From assembly GCA_027627225.1 (NCBI GenBank), contig JAPFQT010000152.1:248001-312000 (forward strand): a stretch of 64,000 nt of DNA. The letters run 5' to 3'. Made by a program: the position numbers and the translations under genes. The stretch comes from Congeria kusceri (taxonomy: Eukaryota > Mollusca > Bivalvia > Myida > Dreissenidae). The notes under the pieces were generated by a model. That model was not told the origin of the DNA. It did not search any database and was given only the letters and a program-made list of their open reading frames with translations. Positions 10,753 through 26,270 of this stretch are shown piece after piece; positions within the stretch are counted from its first letter, which is position 1, and each line of letters begins with the position of its first letter.

Positions 10753-13700
10753 ACAATCCATGTATCCTGAGTGGAGACAGGGTCATGTTTATCGATCCTC
10801 ACCAAGTTAACCCCGGCAAGGTTTGTGTCAGTGTCAAAGTTTGCAAACTGAGAAAGTGGAAACGTCTCGATATCAAGGAGTGTTTGCAGGCGTTTCAAGG
10901 CAGGTTTGGTTTTAGTGAGAATACGCTTGATAGTGGGCGGTTTGAGGGGACTTTATTTTGGTTTCCTCTTAGACAATGTGCCTCACGACTGTCTGAAAAC
11001 ATATGCAACGAGGAACAGGTTTTAATGCTTATACGTGCATTTATGGATGAAGCAAAGCGAAGTTTGCTATTTCTGAAAACCATATGTAGCGTGGAAATGT
11101 TTGTAAACAAATCCCAACATGAAGGGGATGCTTTTTATTCTAGAACAAGTGAATTTCTCTCTACAATAGCGCGAGGATATGAAAAACCCTTCTTTCTCGT
11201 AAAAATTGATAACCATGATGGAAATCTCGTTGGGCAAAAAAAAGAACTTTTAAGAGAACTAGAAGCAGTTGGAAGAACTATTCCTGATCACACGAAAATG
11301 TGGGTTTTTAATGTATGGGTCAATTTAATGAAATTTGAAAATTGCCAAGAAGAAAATACTTGTAAGAATTGGATGGTGATAAACTATCTCAAGGGTGAAC
11401 ATGTATCGACGCGTTTTCAAGAACTTTTGTTAGATGATGATATTTGCAATCCTCACTTGGTTGGCCTAGCAGCACCGATTTTGGAAACAGAAACATATGC
11501 GCATGACAGTGGACACGTATTTGTTTATCAGCCACTTCCACAGGAGTCCTCTGCAGTGACAGGCTTACCTGTCCACGTGAATGCCTTTTTTGTTCTCAGC
11601 CAAAATAGGAGACATATAAGGTGGCCGGATGATGATGACACACAGACATATGACAAAAAAATAGAATGGAACATGAAACTTTTGACAGAAATTCTTCCGG
11701 ATGCTTATGTTGCCCTCATTACTGAGCTTGCAAATTACAGCGAAAAACGTGAGAACAAAGATATCTTTGTTAGGTCTGTTTACAATGCCATTCCTAACTA
11801 CGAAACTGTGAGTGACCGTTGGATGTGTCTGGCCAAGGATGTTTTAAAAAATATTCAATCGCAACCCATTTTGTTTACAAAATCAATGAAGTGGACTGAT
11901 GCATGTGGTGCTCTTTTTATTGACAGAAAGTTGAATGGTTCGTCAGAGACAGTTTGGGAACATGTTGCAAAAGTTTTTATTGAAGAAGCCAAAATGCTTG
12001 TTGAAGCGGAACCGCACATTGTCAGATCAATGGAACAAGTGAGATCGGACCGTTTGACGTATGTCGACGCGGCTCTCCTGCGAAACCTGCTTACTGCATA
12101 TGATGCTTACCAGTCTAAAAACGTTGAAGTGAAAATCGATTTGCTTCTCTTTTTGACTGAAAAAGAGTTAACTCTCATTAAAGGATTACAACTGTTACCA
12201 CTTGCTGATGGTACGTTCACTGAATTTGACGAAAACATGCCAACTGTGTTTTATGAAGGGAATAATATTGTGTGCTCATTTCCCGAGTTTAGTTCAAGAT
12301 TTGTTTCTGTAACTTTTAAGGACCTGGACCCCATTTTTGAGAGAATTATTGAGTCTGAGCTCTATCAGGTAAAAAGACTTTCTCCGAAGGATGCCTTTGA
12401 TCTTATCCGGTGTTCCTTGATTGAACGCAAATCAGAGCATAAACTTAAAGAACACGACCTGTCATGGGTAAATGACATTTGGCAAAATGTTTTGATAAAA
12501 TGGGAAGATGATTTGAAATACTTTGGTGAATTATCAGTTATTCCGGCTCAAATTTTTGTAAATGGGTTTAATCGCCAACTGGTTTGTCTGAATGACCTGC
12601 TCTTATTTGAACCTGCGCCCTCATCTACTGATTTGAATGCTATTTTGACCATGTTGGGAATAAAGGTTGTAAAAAATGAAACAAGTGGAATCCTTGCTAA
12701 AGAATCAGTGACAACATTTATTCGTAACAGTAATACTACAGGAATCGCCAACACTATGGAGCAGTTAACCGATGACAATATAATGGCCTTTAACACCCAC
12801 TCCACCAGTGCTCAGAAGGAATTGTTGTGTAATTTTATTTCATCATTAAATATGACGAACTGTTCTGGCGCTTGTAAGACAAAGTTGTTAAAACTACGTA
12901 TTTTTAAGTTGGCCAGATCTGTAAATGATTGTCAAGAGAAACATTCCTCGTTAGATTTTGGATATGATATATACGACATCAGTGAATTTGCTGTTGATTT
13001 TACAAAAGAAGTGATTCTTGTCAAATCTCAAGGTCTTAGAGCATTCGTGGAGGCATTGGGGTTTCCTGTTTTCCATGAACAAGAATTAATTCTTACTAGC
13101 ATGGAAAACATTGCACACTACTCGGAATCCGACACACAAACTCTTATGTTTTGGTGTCTTAAATCTCACAGTCAGTTGATACGATCAGATTTGAAAGTTA
13201 AAAATAAAGCAAGTGAAATAACATTCTTGACAACAAAAGATGGTCAGACAAAAAGGGCCAGGGATGTCTTTGATCCTGAAGATGTAATTTTACGAAGTAT
13301 ATTTGAGGATGAACCAGTGTTTCCAGTTCTGTGGGAACATGTCCTCAGTTCATCGATGGATGCGTTAAGAAGTATTGGATTAAAGAGTCTTAAAGACACA
13401 ACTTCCGGAGATATAACACAAACACTGAAAAAAATGAGTGACAACAGCTTTGCTAATGATGTTTCAGAAAGGAAGGCAAAGGCCTTAATGACATATTTGA
13501 ATGAAAATCACCATTTACTACTTCAAGAATTTGCCGATACGAAATGGGTATTGATAGACACAGTTGATGAGTCATATCCGCAGTGTATTCCAATGAAAAA
13601 CAGGGATCATAGAATGTCTATTGTAAAACCCTCAGTAGTGAAGTCACTTAAGTTTTCTGAGTTGATTGGATCAGTATGTTTTCTTCACAATTGTTCACAA

Positions 13701-16700
13701 TTTGAAAACCTGGCAAAGTTTTTTCACTGGAATGAAAATCCACACATAGAGACGGTCATTGAACATTTGATGATACTAATAAGCAAATACACGGTTGAAC
13801 AAAAGGCTGTGTGCTTCAAAATGGTCATAGAAATATACAGATTTCTTTGTGAATACTCAAAAGTCGGAGGTGAAAGCATGAAGATGTTGAAAAATATATG
13901 GCATAGTACATTTAAGGGTGAACAAGATTGCTGTATATGGGATGGTCATGGATTTTTACCCTTGGGCGGTGTCTACGTACACCAATCTGGGTCAGATGTT
14001 CATTTACCTCGATATATAAAACATCTGCCAGAAGAACTCCAAGCAATGAAAGATCTGTTTTTGGAATTAGGTTGTGTGCCAAAAATGAATCTTGATACAT
14101 ATCTGTTGATTCTAGACAAAATTAAATATAGTGCTGAAAGAGAAAATGACAGTTATGTGGCAGAAGGACTTCACGACTCAATAGCCATTTTAAATAAACT
14201 GAAACAGGATTTTGGAAGTGAGCTGCACAATACTGAAGTACGGCAGCGAATATTCTGTCCTGTACAGAATGAAGATAATTCATTGGAATTGCGGAATGTA
14301 GAAGTGTGTGTTTTGCAGGAAGCAAATGATTTTCAAGCGCTCAGTTTATATGATGATGAATTGTTTATTATTCATCCAGATGTACCAAAATCGACGGTGG
14401 AAGCACTGCACATAAAGTCAGCAAGACAGCTAATGCTATCTGGTGCTGATGCCTTTGAGGAATGGGGCCAAGAAGAGCCACTGACTCGGCGAATTCATGT
14501 TTTGCTGGAAGAAGGGTATGTTGACGGCTTCTCTATAGCAAAAGAACTCTTACAGAATGCCGACGATGCAGGTGCAACTAAAGTATGCATACTGTATGAT
14601 GAACGACAGAACCTTGATTGCCGAGAAAATCTGATAAGCCCAGGTCTTGCACAATTTCAAGGCCCTGCCATATGGGTATACAACGATGCGGAATTCACAG
14701 AATGTGACTTTCAAAATATAACTAAGTTAAATGGAGCTACCAAACAGGATGATGCAACAAAAATTGGGAAGTTTGGATTAGGATTTTGTTCAGTGTATAA
14801 CTTAACCGATGCGCCTTCATTTGTTTCCAGGGACAGCTATGTGATATTTGATCCCCATACACGTTTCCTGGGAACTTCATCCGGTGGGAAATGTCACGGC
14901 TTGAGAATTAATTTTGAAAGAAAGCACAATTTAATGATTAGGAAACGTATGAGTCATCAGTTCGAAGTTTTTAACAACATTTTCAATTGCCAAATCACAA
15001 ATGCAGATCATGTTTATTACAATGGTACATTATTTAGATTACCACTCAGAAGCACAGGAAGTGAGATTAGTAATAAAGTCTATAATCATGAAGAAACTTT
15101 GAACCTATTGACGAAGGTGGTTCAGATGGCACCTGACATGTTTCTGTTTAATCAGCATGTAAAAGAGCTTGAAATTTTCCACCTTAACTCAAATTCAACT
15201 GAATCTGTTCCGAAACGTGTTTTCCAGGTTGTAAAGAAACTCTCCTGTTTTACAACCATACCGGTAAACCCATCTATTGTTTGTACTGCTTTTGAAAAGA
15301 AAAAAACAGGTTCTCTTGCAACTCATCCGTTGAAGATTTTGCAGAATGTTACGATTGAATCACAAACAAACAACTCTGAGCGGCTAGGTCTAACAGACAC
15401 CAAAAATGAAACTTCCTGGATTGTGTCGTGGGCAACTGGTCGACAAAGCAAAACATTACAGATCACGTCGTCCTTAGACGGTGCGTTACCTCTTGGTTCA
15501 ATAGCAGTCCCAGTAGCAAATCCGGAAAATGCTGATAGTGCTTTTGCAGATTATTGCTCAATTTCTACTAAATGGGAGAATAAGCAGGGTCAATACTTCT
15601 TTTTCCTACCGCTTCCAATCCAGAACAGTTTTGACTTTCATATAAATGGTCAGTTCAGCGTAACTTCCGATAGAAGACATTTCATGGCAGCAACACAAGA
15701 AGACACTAACACATCTATTTCTGATTGGAATGAATGTCTAATGTCTGATGTTATTGTAGAGGCATTGCTTTTGTTACTTGAAAGCGGTCGTGCCAAAATA
15801 TGCAACCAATTTACTGTTTGGCCTCAACACGAAAACACATCCTTAGAGAAAGCATTACTGAAAAACTTTTACTACATCCTCATTGCAGAAAACAGGAGTG
15901 TTTTTCATGTCGATGATGCAAAGATTTCATTTACACAAGCGTGGTTTATTGAGCCCGCTTTGAGACAGTCAGGAACATTAGGAACGTTGGTTCTGGAAGT
16001 GCTAACAGGTGTTCTTTGCATGGGAGAAAACCGTGTGTTGGTTGATGTACCAGTACAAGTCTATAAGCACCTCGAAGAGTTTGAAATGTCCAATATTCAT
16101 GCACGAACAATAACAATTGATACTTTTGTAACAAAATACTTTCTTCCAAATATTGTTAGGTTTGGTGAGACGGAGCAGTTGGCAGTGACTAGAAATCTGC
16201 TAATGAAATGTATTTTGGAAAACAACTTAGCAAATGCCACAAATGACACTATAAAACAGACGGCCTGCATACCAACGGAGCCGCATGGATTTCTTAGAAA
16301 GCCTGTAGATTTGATTGACCATTCATCCAGAATAGCAGAGCTTTTTCTTGATCAAGACCAAAGATTTCCAACTGGGCACTTTTTAGAACCAGTTGTGCAA
16401 GATAGGCTAAAGCAGTTAGGTATGATGCAAGATAATCTACCAGAAGATCTTGTACTTGATCGCGCTTACAGTGTACGCATGTTGAATGAAAAATGTTGCT
16501 ATTGTGCTCTTCGGCGTTGTACTGCTTTACTCGAATTTCTTGAATCCAGTGAAGACATGCTGCTTTCACAGCACGTGCTAAGCAAGCTATTGGAAGTACC
16601 ATTTATCCCAGTGATGACAAAACCCGAAAATTGGCATTTTTCTTGGAAAGGTGACAAAATTGATTTTCAGAATAAACTTTGTCACACACATGAGTTAAAT

Positions 16701-19700
16701 GAGCACCTTGCGGCGTTTGTTGCTCCCAAAGAGATATATGTGGCAACGGACATGCCTCTTGTTTGTTGCAGTTCATTTATTATGTGTGATAAAATAATTG
16801 GTCGCTCATTTAGTGATGGATTATTTGAACGCCTCGGTGTAAGGAAAGTATCCTTGGATGAACACAGTGTAGTTTGTGTCATTCAGCAGTTATTTTCGTT
16901 AAAGAACTCCACAAAAGAAGAAAGTGTATGTCCAATTTACGATTTCATAAATCGAGCATGCCATGACAGCCTATTGAAGAACATTGTCAAGAGCAAATTA
17001 CAGAACCAGAAGATCGTTTTTGCTAATCATTGTTTTGTTTCTACGCTGCAAGTTGCTCAAAGTAAAGATGTTCATTGTCCACCATTTTTATTTTCTTTGG
17101 AAAACACTACAATTGGTTCATATTCGTCTTTGTGTGACGTTTTGGAGTTTAAGGTTGCTTTTGACGAAGATGATCTGCTCTCAGTTTTACAACAGCTTAA
17201 ACATAGCAAGCAAGAATGTCCATTAGATGACGATGATCTCAACCAGGTGATTCATTTGTTGAAAATTTTGAATGACTTTATGGAAGATGCTTCAAAGAAA
17301 TGGAAACATATAGATCGTGGAATTTATGTACCAGACAATATGAAAGTTTTGCGTCCTAGTACGGAACTGTGTTTCAATGAATTTGACACACTTGGAGAAG
17401 ATGGTGTTGATGTGAATTTCATTCATTCTGAAATTCCCATGAAACAGGCTAAACGTTTTGGTGTACGATCCATAAGGCAACATATGTTGTCAGAAACGGA
17501 TGCATTTCAAGAATGGGGCCAAGATGAACCATTGACTCGGCGATTAAAGGTGCTTTTGGAGGAAGGATATGTTGATGGATTTGCTGTATGCAAAGAACTT
17601 TTTCAAAATGCAGACGATGCAGGAGCAAGGAAAATGTACTTGTTGTACGATGAGCGTCAAAATAGGTCATTGCGTTCCCATTTGATCAGTGAAACATTGG
17701 CGGAATGCCAGGGACCTGCGCTATGGGTGTACAATGATGCATTGTTTTCTGAAGAAGACTTGATTGCTGTTACAAAATTAAATGGCGGTACAAAGCAGTT
17801 CGATACTACTAAGATTGGCAAATTTGGTCTTGGATTTTGTTCAGTGTACAATCTGACTGATGTTCCTAGTTTTATCTCGGGAGAAAACTTTGTTATTTTT
17901 GATCCACACACAACATTTTTAGGAAAGGCATTACCTGGTAAAAGCCCCGGTATAAGGATTAATTTTGGTAAAGCCAAAAATCGGACAGTAATGGAACGAA
18001 TGAAGCATCAATTTGATGTTTTTAACGGTGTTTTTGATTGTCATATTACTAAAGATAAGCCCGTTTTTAAAGGAACTTTGTTTAGATTACCGCTGCGGAC
18101 ACGTGGTAAGGAAATCAGCCATAAAGTGTACACGAAACAGGAAATGGTGGATTTATTGCGAAAAATAGTTGAACTGGCTCCAAACATGTTTCTCTTTAAC
18201 CAACATATTTCTGAGCTGAAAATATTCCACTTGAAAGACGAGGAAAATGTTTCAAACATGAAACTGATTCATTCTGTTGTTAAACAGGAAACGAAGTTTG
18301 GACCAACTGATTTACATCAACCTATTATACTCGAAGCGTCATTTAGAAAAATGAATGGAACATTGAAACAGCAGCCAATCAAATGCGTTCAAAAGGTGAC
18401 TATTTCAACTGAAGTATTTGCAGATAGGAATATTACTTTGGAAGATGAAAATGCGACAAACGTTTCAAATTGGATCGTGTCTTGGGCATCTGGTAAGGAC
18501 AGTGAAACAATGATGATTTCTGAGAACGAGAAAGGTGCTCTGCCACTTGGTGCAGTAGCAGCCTTTATTTCAGAAAATTGGGCAGAAGCTGATTGTAAAG
18601 AAAGTCGTGCGTGGCCATTAGTAGACACGAAGAATGCCCCGAAGTGTTTCTTTCAAACGGGCCACTACTTTTTCTACTTGCCGCTTCCTATTGACAGTAG
18701 CTTCTGCTTTCATATCAATGCTCAGTTTAGTGTGACATCAGATAGAAGACATCTTAGAAGTAAATCTGAAGATGACAAGGATTTATCCTTTGGCAAATGG
18801 AATGACTGCATTATGTCAGATGTTATTGTGGAAGCACTGCTGCAACTTCTGGCACACAACTGCATCGAGGACCCTTATTTATTGTGGCCTTTGAAATCAA
18901 ACAGTTGCTTTGAAGCTAAGTTCGTTGACGGATTTTATAGAACACTGGTCAACAACGACAACGATCACTGCGTATTTAGAGTAGCGGATAGACAGACGAC
19001 TTTGAGGAATGTGATTTTTTTACATCCATCTGTCAGAAATAATGAAATCTTTGGAGATGCCGTGTTTAAAATGCTTGGTTATCTCACGGTTGGGCAGTTG
19101 TTGGTGGACATTCCAGGAGACATTTATTTACGGCTCTCGGAGGTGAATGAAGAGGTTATAATGAGTAAAACCGTAACAGCCAAACTATTTGTCTTAAAAT
19201 ATTTTCTGCCTAATATAAAGAATATATCTCAAGAACATTACAAATTACGAAACAAAGTCATGTCTTATGCCCTTACATTGCCACCTGACAGTGAAATTGA
19301 AAAAATGATTTCATGCACTGCCTGCATACCAACGGATCCCGACAACGTTCTACGCCCACCGACAGATCTGGTAGATCCAAACTCAGATGTACGTAAATTG
19401 TTTTTGAAAAACGATGGTTACTTTCCGTCAGCCACTTTCACTGAATATATTTATATTGAAAGGTTGAAGAAATTGGGAATGATGTTCAACTCTATACGTG
19501 ATGACTTGCTCGTTGAGAGAGCAAACACGGTTGCAAGCCTGTATGAATCATGCACTGTTTGTGCATCACAGAGAAGTTTCAGTGTTGTGAACTATATTCA
19601 GTCCCATATTAGTTCGCTAGAAAATCAGTTTCCAATTTCACTGAAAGAAACATTACAAAGTTGCATGTTTTTTGTTGTTCAAAATAAGCCCCAAGGCTGG

Positions 19701-22700
19701 GAATATGTTTGGCATGGAGAAAGCATTCGATATGCACACAAATTATGTGAAGAACATAACGAGAAAGGAAGCCCAGTTGTTCTTGCTTGTCCTGTTAAGA
19801 TGTTTACAAAAGAATCGAAACACCTTGTTGGTTGTCACTCGCTAATAGTGGATGAATCGTATTTATTATTATCAAAAACAACTGAATTTTTTGGTATTAA
19901 TCAGTTACAGTGCGAGAACGAAAGAGACATAGAACATGTATTGAAACAATTAAAAATGATGGTTAGTCTCTCTGAACATAGAATGACATATAACATGGAG
20001 AGAGCAATAAAGGATGTGTATACATTTATTGACAAGGCATGTAGCCTTAGTGAGGCCGTTCCAAAAAAAGTAGTAGAATATTTTGTTAGTGAAAACACTA
20101 TATTGGCAGGCAATGAGTTTGTTAATCCCGTAAACATTGTTCGGTCATGTTATAAAATTGATTGCAAGCCATACATTTACACTGTAGATGAAACAGCTTT
20201 GTCGGTAAATCAGTCCTTGTGTAACGTTTTACAAATTAAAATAAATTGCACAATTGAACAACTAGTTTCACTTCTTCAAAATATATACATGGTAAACCAA
20301 GAAATGAGTTTGGATGAAGAGATATTTTGTCACTGTAAAAACCTTGTTAGTTGCTTAGCGCAAATAATGATTAAACAGGAGTGTTTCTTCGAGGATATTT
20401 TGAAAGATGTTGGCGAAATATATGCACCAGACACAAATAGGATCCTGCGACCAAGTCATAAGCTTTGTTTCGACGACTATGATTCCATCCCAAAGAGTGG
20501 TAGCATGATATATGTTCACGGGGATATTTCAAAGAACACAGCGAAAGCCATTGGTGTAAGAAAGAAAAAGATGAAACATTTTGAAGAAAACTCAGTTGAT
20601 ATAGAAGGAATGGACGAATTTTATCAACATGAGCCATTGATAACACGTATACGAAGACTTATTGAAGGTTACCCTCTTGGAGTTGAACTACTTAAAGAAT
20701 TGCTGCAAAATGCGGACGACGCAGGTGCTAATGAAGTATGTTTCATTTTGGACTACACAAATCATTCTGAAACGAATATATTGTCAAAGACGATGATACC
20801 TATTCAGGGACCTTCCTTATGTGTGTACAACGATACTGCATTTACGCATGAAGATTTAATAGGGATACAGCGTTTAGGCGTAGGGAGCAAAAGTGACGAC
20901 CCTTACAGAACAGGCAGGTATGGTGTAGGATTCAATGTTGTGTATAACATAACAGACACCCCGTGCTTTTTGAGTGTTGGAGAAGATTTGCAAACCCTTT
21001 GCTTTTTCGATCCAGTAGCTGAAACAATACCAGGGGTGACTCAAGAACGGCCAGGTAGACGATTAAAAAATCTGGACAAATTTCGTCAACATCATCCTTC
21101 ATTATTTAGTGGTTTTCACGAATCACATTTCTTCGTTGAAGGGAAGGGTACAATGTTTCGATTTCCTTTGCGGTCAAAACCAAGCCCAGTTAGTTCTAAA
21201 ACTATATCTGTGGATGATGTTGAGACTATTTTAAACGAATTTGCACAGTACTTGTCTAGAATGTTATTGTTTTTGAAAAACCTAGCAAAAGTTTCAGTTG
21301 TTGAGGTTAAAAATGGTGTTTATATAAGCAAATCCAGTGTTAGAAAACAGTTTAATGATGCAAGTACAACTGAAGTGCAGTCTTTTTTACATCATTATCA
21401 TGGTCTTTGCATCGCGTATAAAGACTCTAAGAAATCGATTACTGCACTACAGCAGCGTGTATCATCATACAGAATGGACATCATAGAAGAGGAGCATGAT
21501 AGTGAACTTTCAAAAAAGTCTTACACGGTTGTCCAAGCCCTTGGCTTCAGTAAAAAACTCCCACCATTGCTGGAAGCAGAAATTTTAAAGGGATCGATTT
21601 CTCTTATACCTGTTGGGGGTGTGGCGTTCCTTGAAGGCCAGTGTAGTACGGCTACTTTGGACCATGATAATGTTTATTGTTTTTTGCCTCTATCAGTGAA
21701 CTCTGGTTTGCCAATTTATGTGCATGGATATTTTGCCTTGGATCATGAAAAACGGCACTCACTATGGCGTTTTTCCGAGGAATCTACATGTGTCAAAACG
21801 CTTTGGAACAATTGTTTGATAGAAGATGTAGTGAGTGCAGCATATGTAAAGCTCATTGACATTCTGAAATCTCAGTTCACAAACACATGCTTAGAAAAAT
21901 ACACGAGTGAACGTTCTGTTTTAAAACGTGTTGACAAAGTATTGAATGTTTACCCCATTAAATCCTTGGTTCATGGTGCGCACTGGGAATTGCTCATTAA
22001 AGGGGTGTATTCCAGACTGGAAACTGACAAGCATGCTTATTTACCATCATACAGGAAATCGGTTGAGGTGTCTTACGTATTAATGTATCGTGAAGAGTCG
22101 GTTCTTTTGCGATTGTCTTGGTTGCCTTTAAAACCAACATTGCACACGTTTTGTACGTTATTCAATAACGAAACCTTTGACAAAGACGAGAGCTTTTCAT
22201 TGGAGAGCATTTTGATGGATATTGGGTTAAAACTCGCGTCTGTAAAAAAAAGTGTCAAGGAAAGCATGGAATTTGCAGGGTTTCCGTGTAATGATATTTC
22301 TTCTAAACTTGTTATTGACTTCCTAAAGTCATTTAATCAAGCAGACGTCAGTGACCATTGTCGGCTAACAACAGGGATTGTTGTTACAGATTCAGTACTA
22401 CATTCGATTGAAAATGTAACAAAACTTGTGAAGTATATTTCTAGAGACACCAAACATTTTGAACAAAATATTGATCAAATTCCGTTGTTGGTAACGGAGG
22501 ATAATGTCATCTGTTGTCTTAAAGACTGTGGTCCTTTGTTTGTGACGGAATATTCAAGCCTATTTCCACATGAGCAGCATTTATTTGTTCACAAAAAACT
22601 ACTTGATCGGTTTAAACCCTTGTGTGGTAAACATGAAAAGCTTAAGTCATTTACATTGAAAGAATTTGCCAATTTGGCACGTAAAACTGATAATGTGCCG

Positions 22701-25700
22701 AAGACACCTGGACGAATACAAATTTCTCCAGAATTAATGACGTGGTTAAAAGAATTTTGGACCTTCTTTCGGGCTTCTTTTATTACCGATTATAACAGTC
22801 AAACTAAAGAGGACGAAAACAAGAGAGTTGAGAGTGCAGTGTTAGAAATGTTGCAAGAAATAAGAGAATTTACCGTAGTTCCCATTACTGAACCATTGTC
22901 AAAAGAAACATTTCTTTGTTCACCTAAAGAAATACCTACACTGCTAAATATTGCTTCATTTCAGTTAGCCTTGCACACTTCGTTTAAAAGCTTAAATATC
23001 CCGCATCTTCATGATGCCATATTGAAAGCGCAAAATAGTAATTACAAAAGTAAGCCTGATGCGTTTGGACTTTTAAGCACTGTAGTTCCTAACGTCGACA
23101 CACCTGATGCTGTACTTAAAAGTCTGCAGCTAAATTCCGAGCTGATAAACACGTCAGACATATCTAATGATGATGCAAGAATCATTTTGGGATATTTCAA
23201 TGAATGTTTAAAAGGTGGTACAATATCTGATATTTCAAGGCTTAGGCATTTGAGGTTGTTCATTTCTTCAGGGCATGAGCGAGTGGATATTAGCAAATTT
23301 GAATATGCATACATCATTCCGTGTGACATGCCAACTAACGGATTACAAGACATCATACAAAAATCCAATATGCTGCTTATCACAAAAGATGCTACATTAA
23401 CACCGTTAATGAAAGCTTTGGGTTTGACAGAGGAAGCATTGCCAGACGTATATATTCGATATATAATACCAAAGCAAAAGCAGATGTCACGGGAAGACTT
23501 TTACCACCATGTTATATTCCTAGCAGAATATGTAATTCGCCAATTAAATGTGCCTAAATGTCAAGATATTGTGGCACATCTGTCAAATGCTGACTTTATT
23601 GAAACGACTTCGAAGTCATATGTAACGGTAAGAACATTGTTTGATTATGAGAACAAAATTTTCCGAGAAATGTGCACACAGGAGGAATTTTTACCAAAAC
23701 AATTACAAGCATGCTCTGTGTGGCATCGTGAATTTATGTTGAAATTGGGTCTTCAGTCTAAACTTTGCCTTCGTTTATATGAACAATTTGCAAGAGAAAT
23801 AGAACGCATGGGTGCCACAGATTTGAATGAAAAGGTTAAAGAAAAATCACGTCTGCTTCTTCAGAGTTTAACAAACGAAGATGATAGTTTTTTTGAACAA
23901 AACAACTGTGATAATTTGGCAAATGTCAGATTTGTGACACCGAAAAGCATTAAGGATTACTTGCAAAAGCTACATGTACAACATAAATCACCCGGTCTTG
24001 TTGCCTTGTCAGAATGTGTCACAAAGTCAAAAAGTTTGATTTGTTGGACAACGTGTAGTATTTTTCCACAAAAAAATCTACATGCCATTGCGTGTAAGAA
24101 ACTGAAGATTCAGTCAATGCCGACTCGCAATAAATGGATAGAACATTGTAGAAATATTGGCGCCTGTTTTAAAAACCTGTTGTCTTTCAATCCATGGCAT
24201 GCTGATATTGATACAATACAGAACGTGCTGGTGGCAATTTACCAATCAGTTCATGACTATAGCACTGTAGACAAATTATTACAAGATACACCATTGATTT
24301 TATTCCGTGAACTAGGATTACTTCTTCCAGCAAAGAATGTCATAAACGAATGCGCAGCTTCTGATGAAATAAGGCCTCTTTTAATGAAGGCTCCGGTATG
24401 TTTTGGATCTCATTTCAGTTCTTTTATTGCTCTTGGTGCAAGACCCCGGCCAGGTTATCAAGATTATGCAGATATCTTAAATAATCTTCCACATAATGAA
24501 CAATTAAGTCCGTCAGAATTGGTCAAGGGATCGCTAGCAGTGACATTATTCTTTCATTTTGTGAATGATTGCAAGGAGGTCGAATTACAAAATCTCCATC
24601 TACTGTGTACAGATGAGACCATTCGTAGGGCAAATTATTTGGTTATAAATGACAAACCTCAATATTGGAATCGGTTTAAAAATATCGTTACCAATGTTTT
24701 ATTTGCTTCTGTAGACTTATGTGACATAAATGAACAATTTTATAAGCTACCAAAACACCTCCGTCCCTATCTGTTGAGTGATTTAGTCGTTGAATATATT
24801 GATCTGGCTAACATTCAAATCGTTGCTGAAAGTCAGAAGGCAAATGCAATTAAAGAATACCTTCAGAGCAGCATGTTTAAGAACGCTCTTATAAGAATAG
24901 CTCGACATGAATGTATCTATAAGAAAAAAACATGGGACTCTAAGAATGAAGTTTTATTGTGCAACATGATGGACAACATTACGGTTAACGAGGTGTCAAA
25001 TATGTTTACTGTTCTTAAAATGTTTGATCTGAAAAATGGAGTAAAGTCTCAAAGTGTAAATTTAGTCCCTGGCTCTAAGCAAAATCGAAGAGTACATGTA
25101 CGTGTGGAGGAACAATCTAAAATTTCCATATATTTTTGCACTCAACGTAGTACATGGTTATACTGGTTTGGACCTGAAGTAGCAGAGCATCTGAAGATGC
25201 ATGTTGGAGAACATCATTATGTATTAAGTAGAATATTAAATTATAAATTGGAATCTGATGAACTCCTGGCTATCCTCAGCGAAAATAGTATACTGCTTTA
25301 TAAGTCGAAAGTCTGCAGACACGTGGAAACAAGTGAAGTTCCAGTTCCAGGAGAATTTGTGCCGAAGAAATATCACAAATTTTTAGGTAACGGGTACGGT
25401 GTTATTCAAGAACATGACTTTGACTTTATTGCATTACTTGTCGAAGATCCAGCTTTCGAGGAAAACGAGGATGATAATGATACTTCACCAACATATATTT
25501 ATGTCCATGTGAAACGCAGGAATCCAGAAACTGTACATGAACTACCGCTTTTTCAAGAGTATGAAATTAATAGCGGAGAAGAAAACACGCGAATGGTCAA
25601 AGCCTTCTTATTGTACCGATTTATTCGTAAGGAAAATATTCATGTTTCTAATGATAGAAGTTTGGTACTGTATGATCGGAATGCAAATGGTCGGAGCACA

Positions 25701-26270
25701 ATAAAAACCGAACCTACCCTTACTGACATCTGCAAGGAAGTAAGGAAGATATTGTTGGAATCTCTAAAATTGACAGAGGCAGACAGGAAACATGTTATTA
25801 AACGTTTGATGTTCAAATGGCACCCAGACAAGAACCCAGAACGTGTGCAGTTAGCGACTAAGGTTTTTCAGTATATTCGTCAATGTGTACATCATGTGGA
25901 ACATAGAAGGAGTATTCCGGAATACCGTGATGAAAATGATGATTTTACAGACGCACCCGCAGGTTCCGATAGTCATAACTCATATGATCGATACTGGCGT
26001 AGGTATCGAAAAAATTACGATGACGATGATTGGTTTTTCGACCCAAGATCACCAGGAAGGTCGTCGGGAGAATCGTCGTCACGGTCATCGTCCAAGGGGT
26101 TTTCGTCTTCCTCATCTGGATTTTCGTTCCGAAACGAAGATACTCCACCATATCCCTTCCCAGCAGAGGCCAAGCGCTGGCAGCGTCAGGCTGAGGCTGA
26201 TCTGAAGGAGGCAAAGCGGGCGTTCGACATTAACGGATATCCAAACTGGGTCTGCTATAAAGCACATCAG
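10753..26270 (+). CDS. SACS: Sacsin-like giant exon (15.5 kb)
   Basis: One uninterrupted frame of about 15.5 kb. The 5' edge is a splice acceptor (CTCTTTTGCAG ending at 10752), not a start codon. The 32 bases before Met 10785 read NPCILSGDRV, the normal sacsin sequence just before the DPHQ motif, and the first codon is split (one base in the previous exon). The exon therefore begins inside the first ATPase fold and the upstream exon carries its N-box. Repeat 2 has IGKFGLGFCSVYN at 1327-1339, a DPHT motif near 1356 and FSVTSDRRHF near 1624. Repeat 3 has the same motif set and reads as a close tandem copy. Repeat 4 is more divergent (YGVGFNVVYN). A Ser/Asp-rich linker (about 5050-5115) separates J domain and HEPN. 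The exon ends CAG/GTGAAC, phase 0, after residue 5162. Confidence 0.95.

Noticed and set aside
10785..10787. Met as true translation start of the sacsin-like gene
   Set aside because: An acceptor 32 bases upstream and in-frame sacsin residues before the Met show it is internal.
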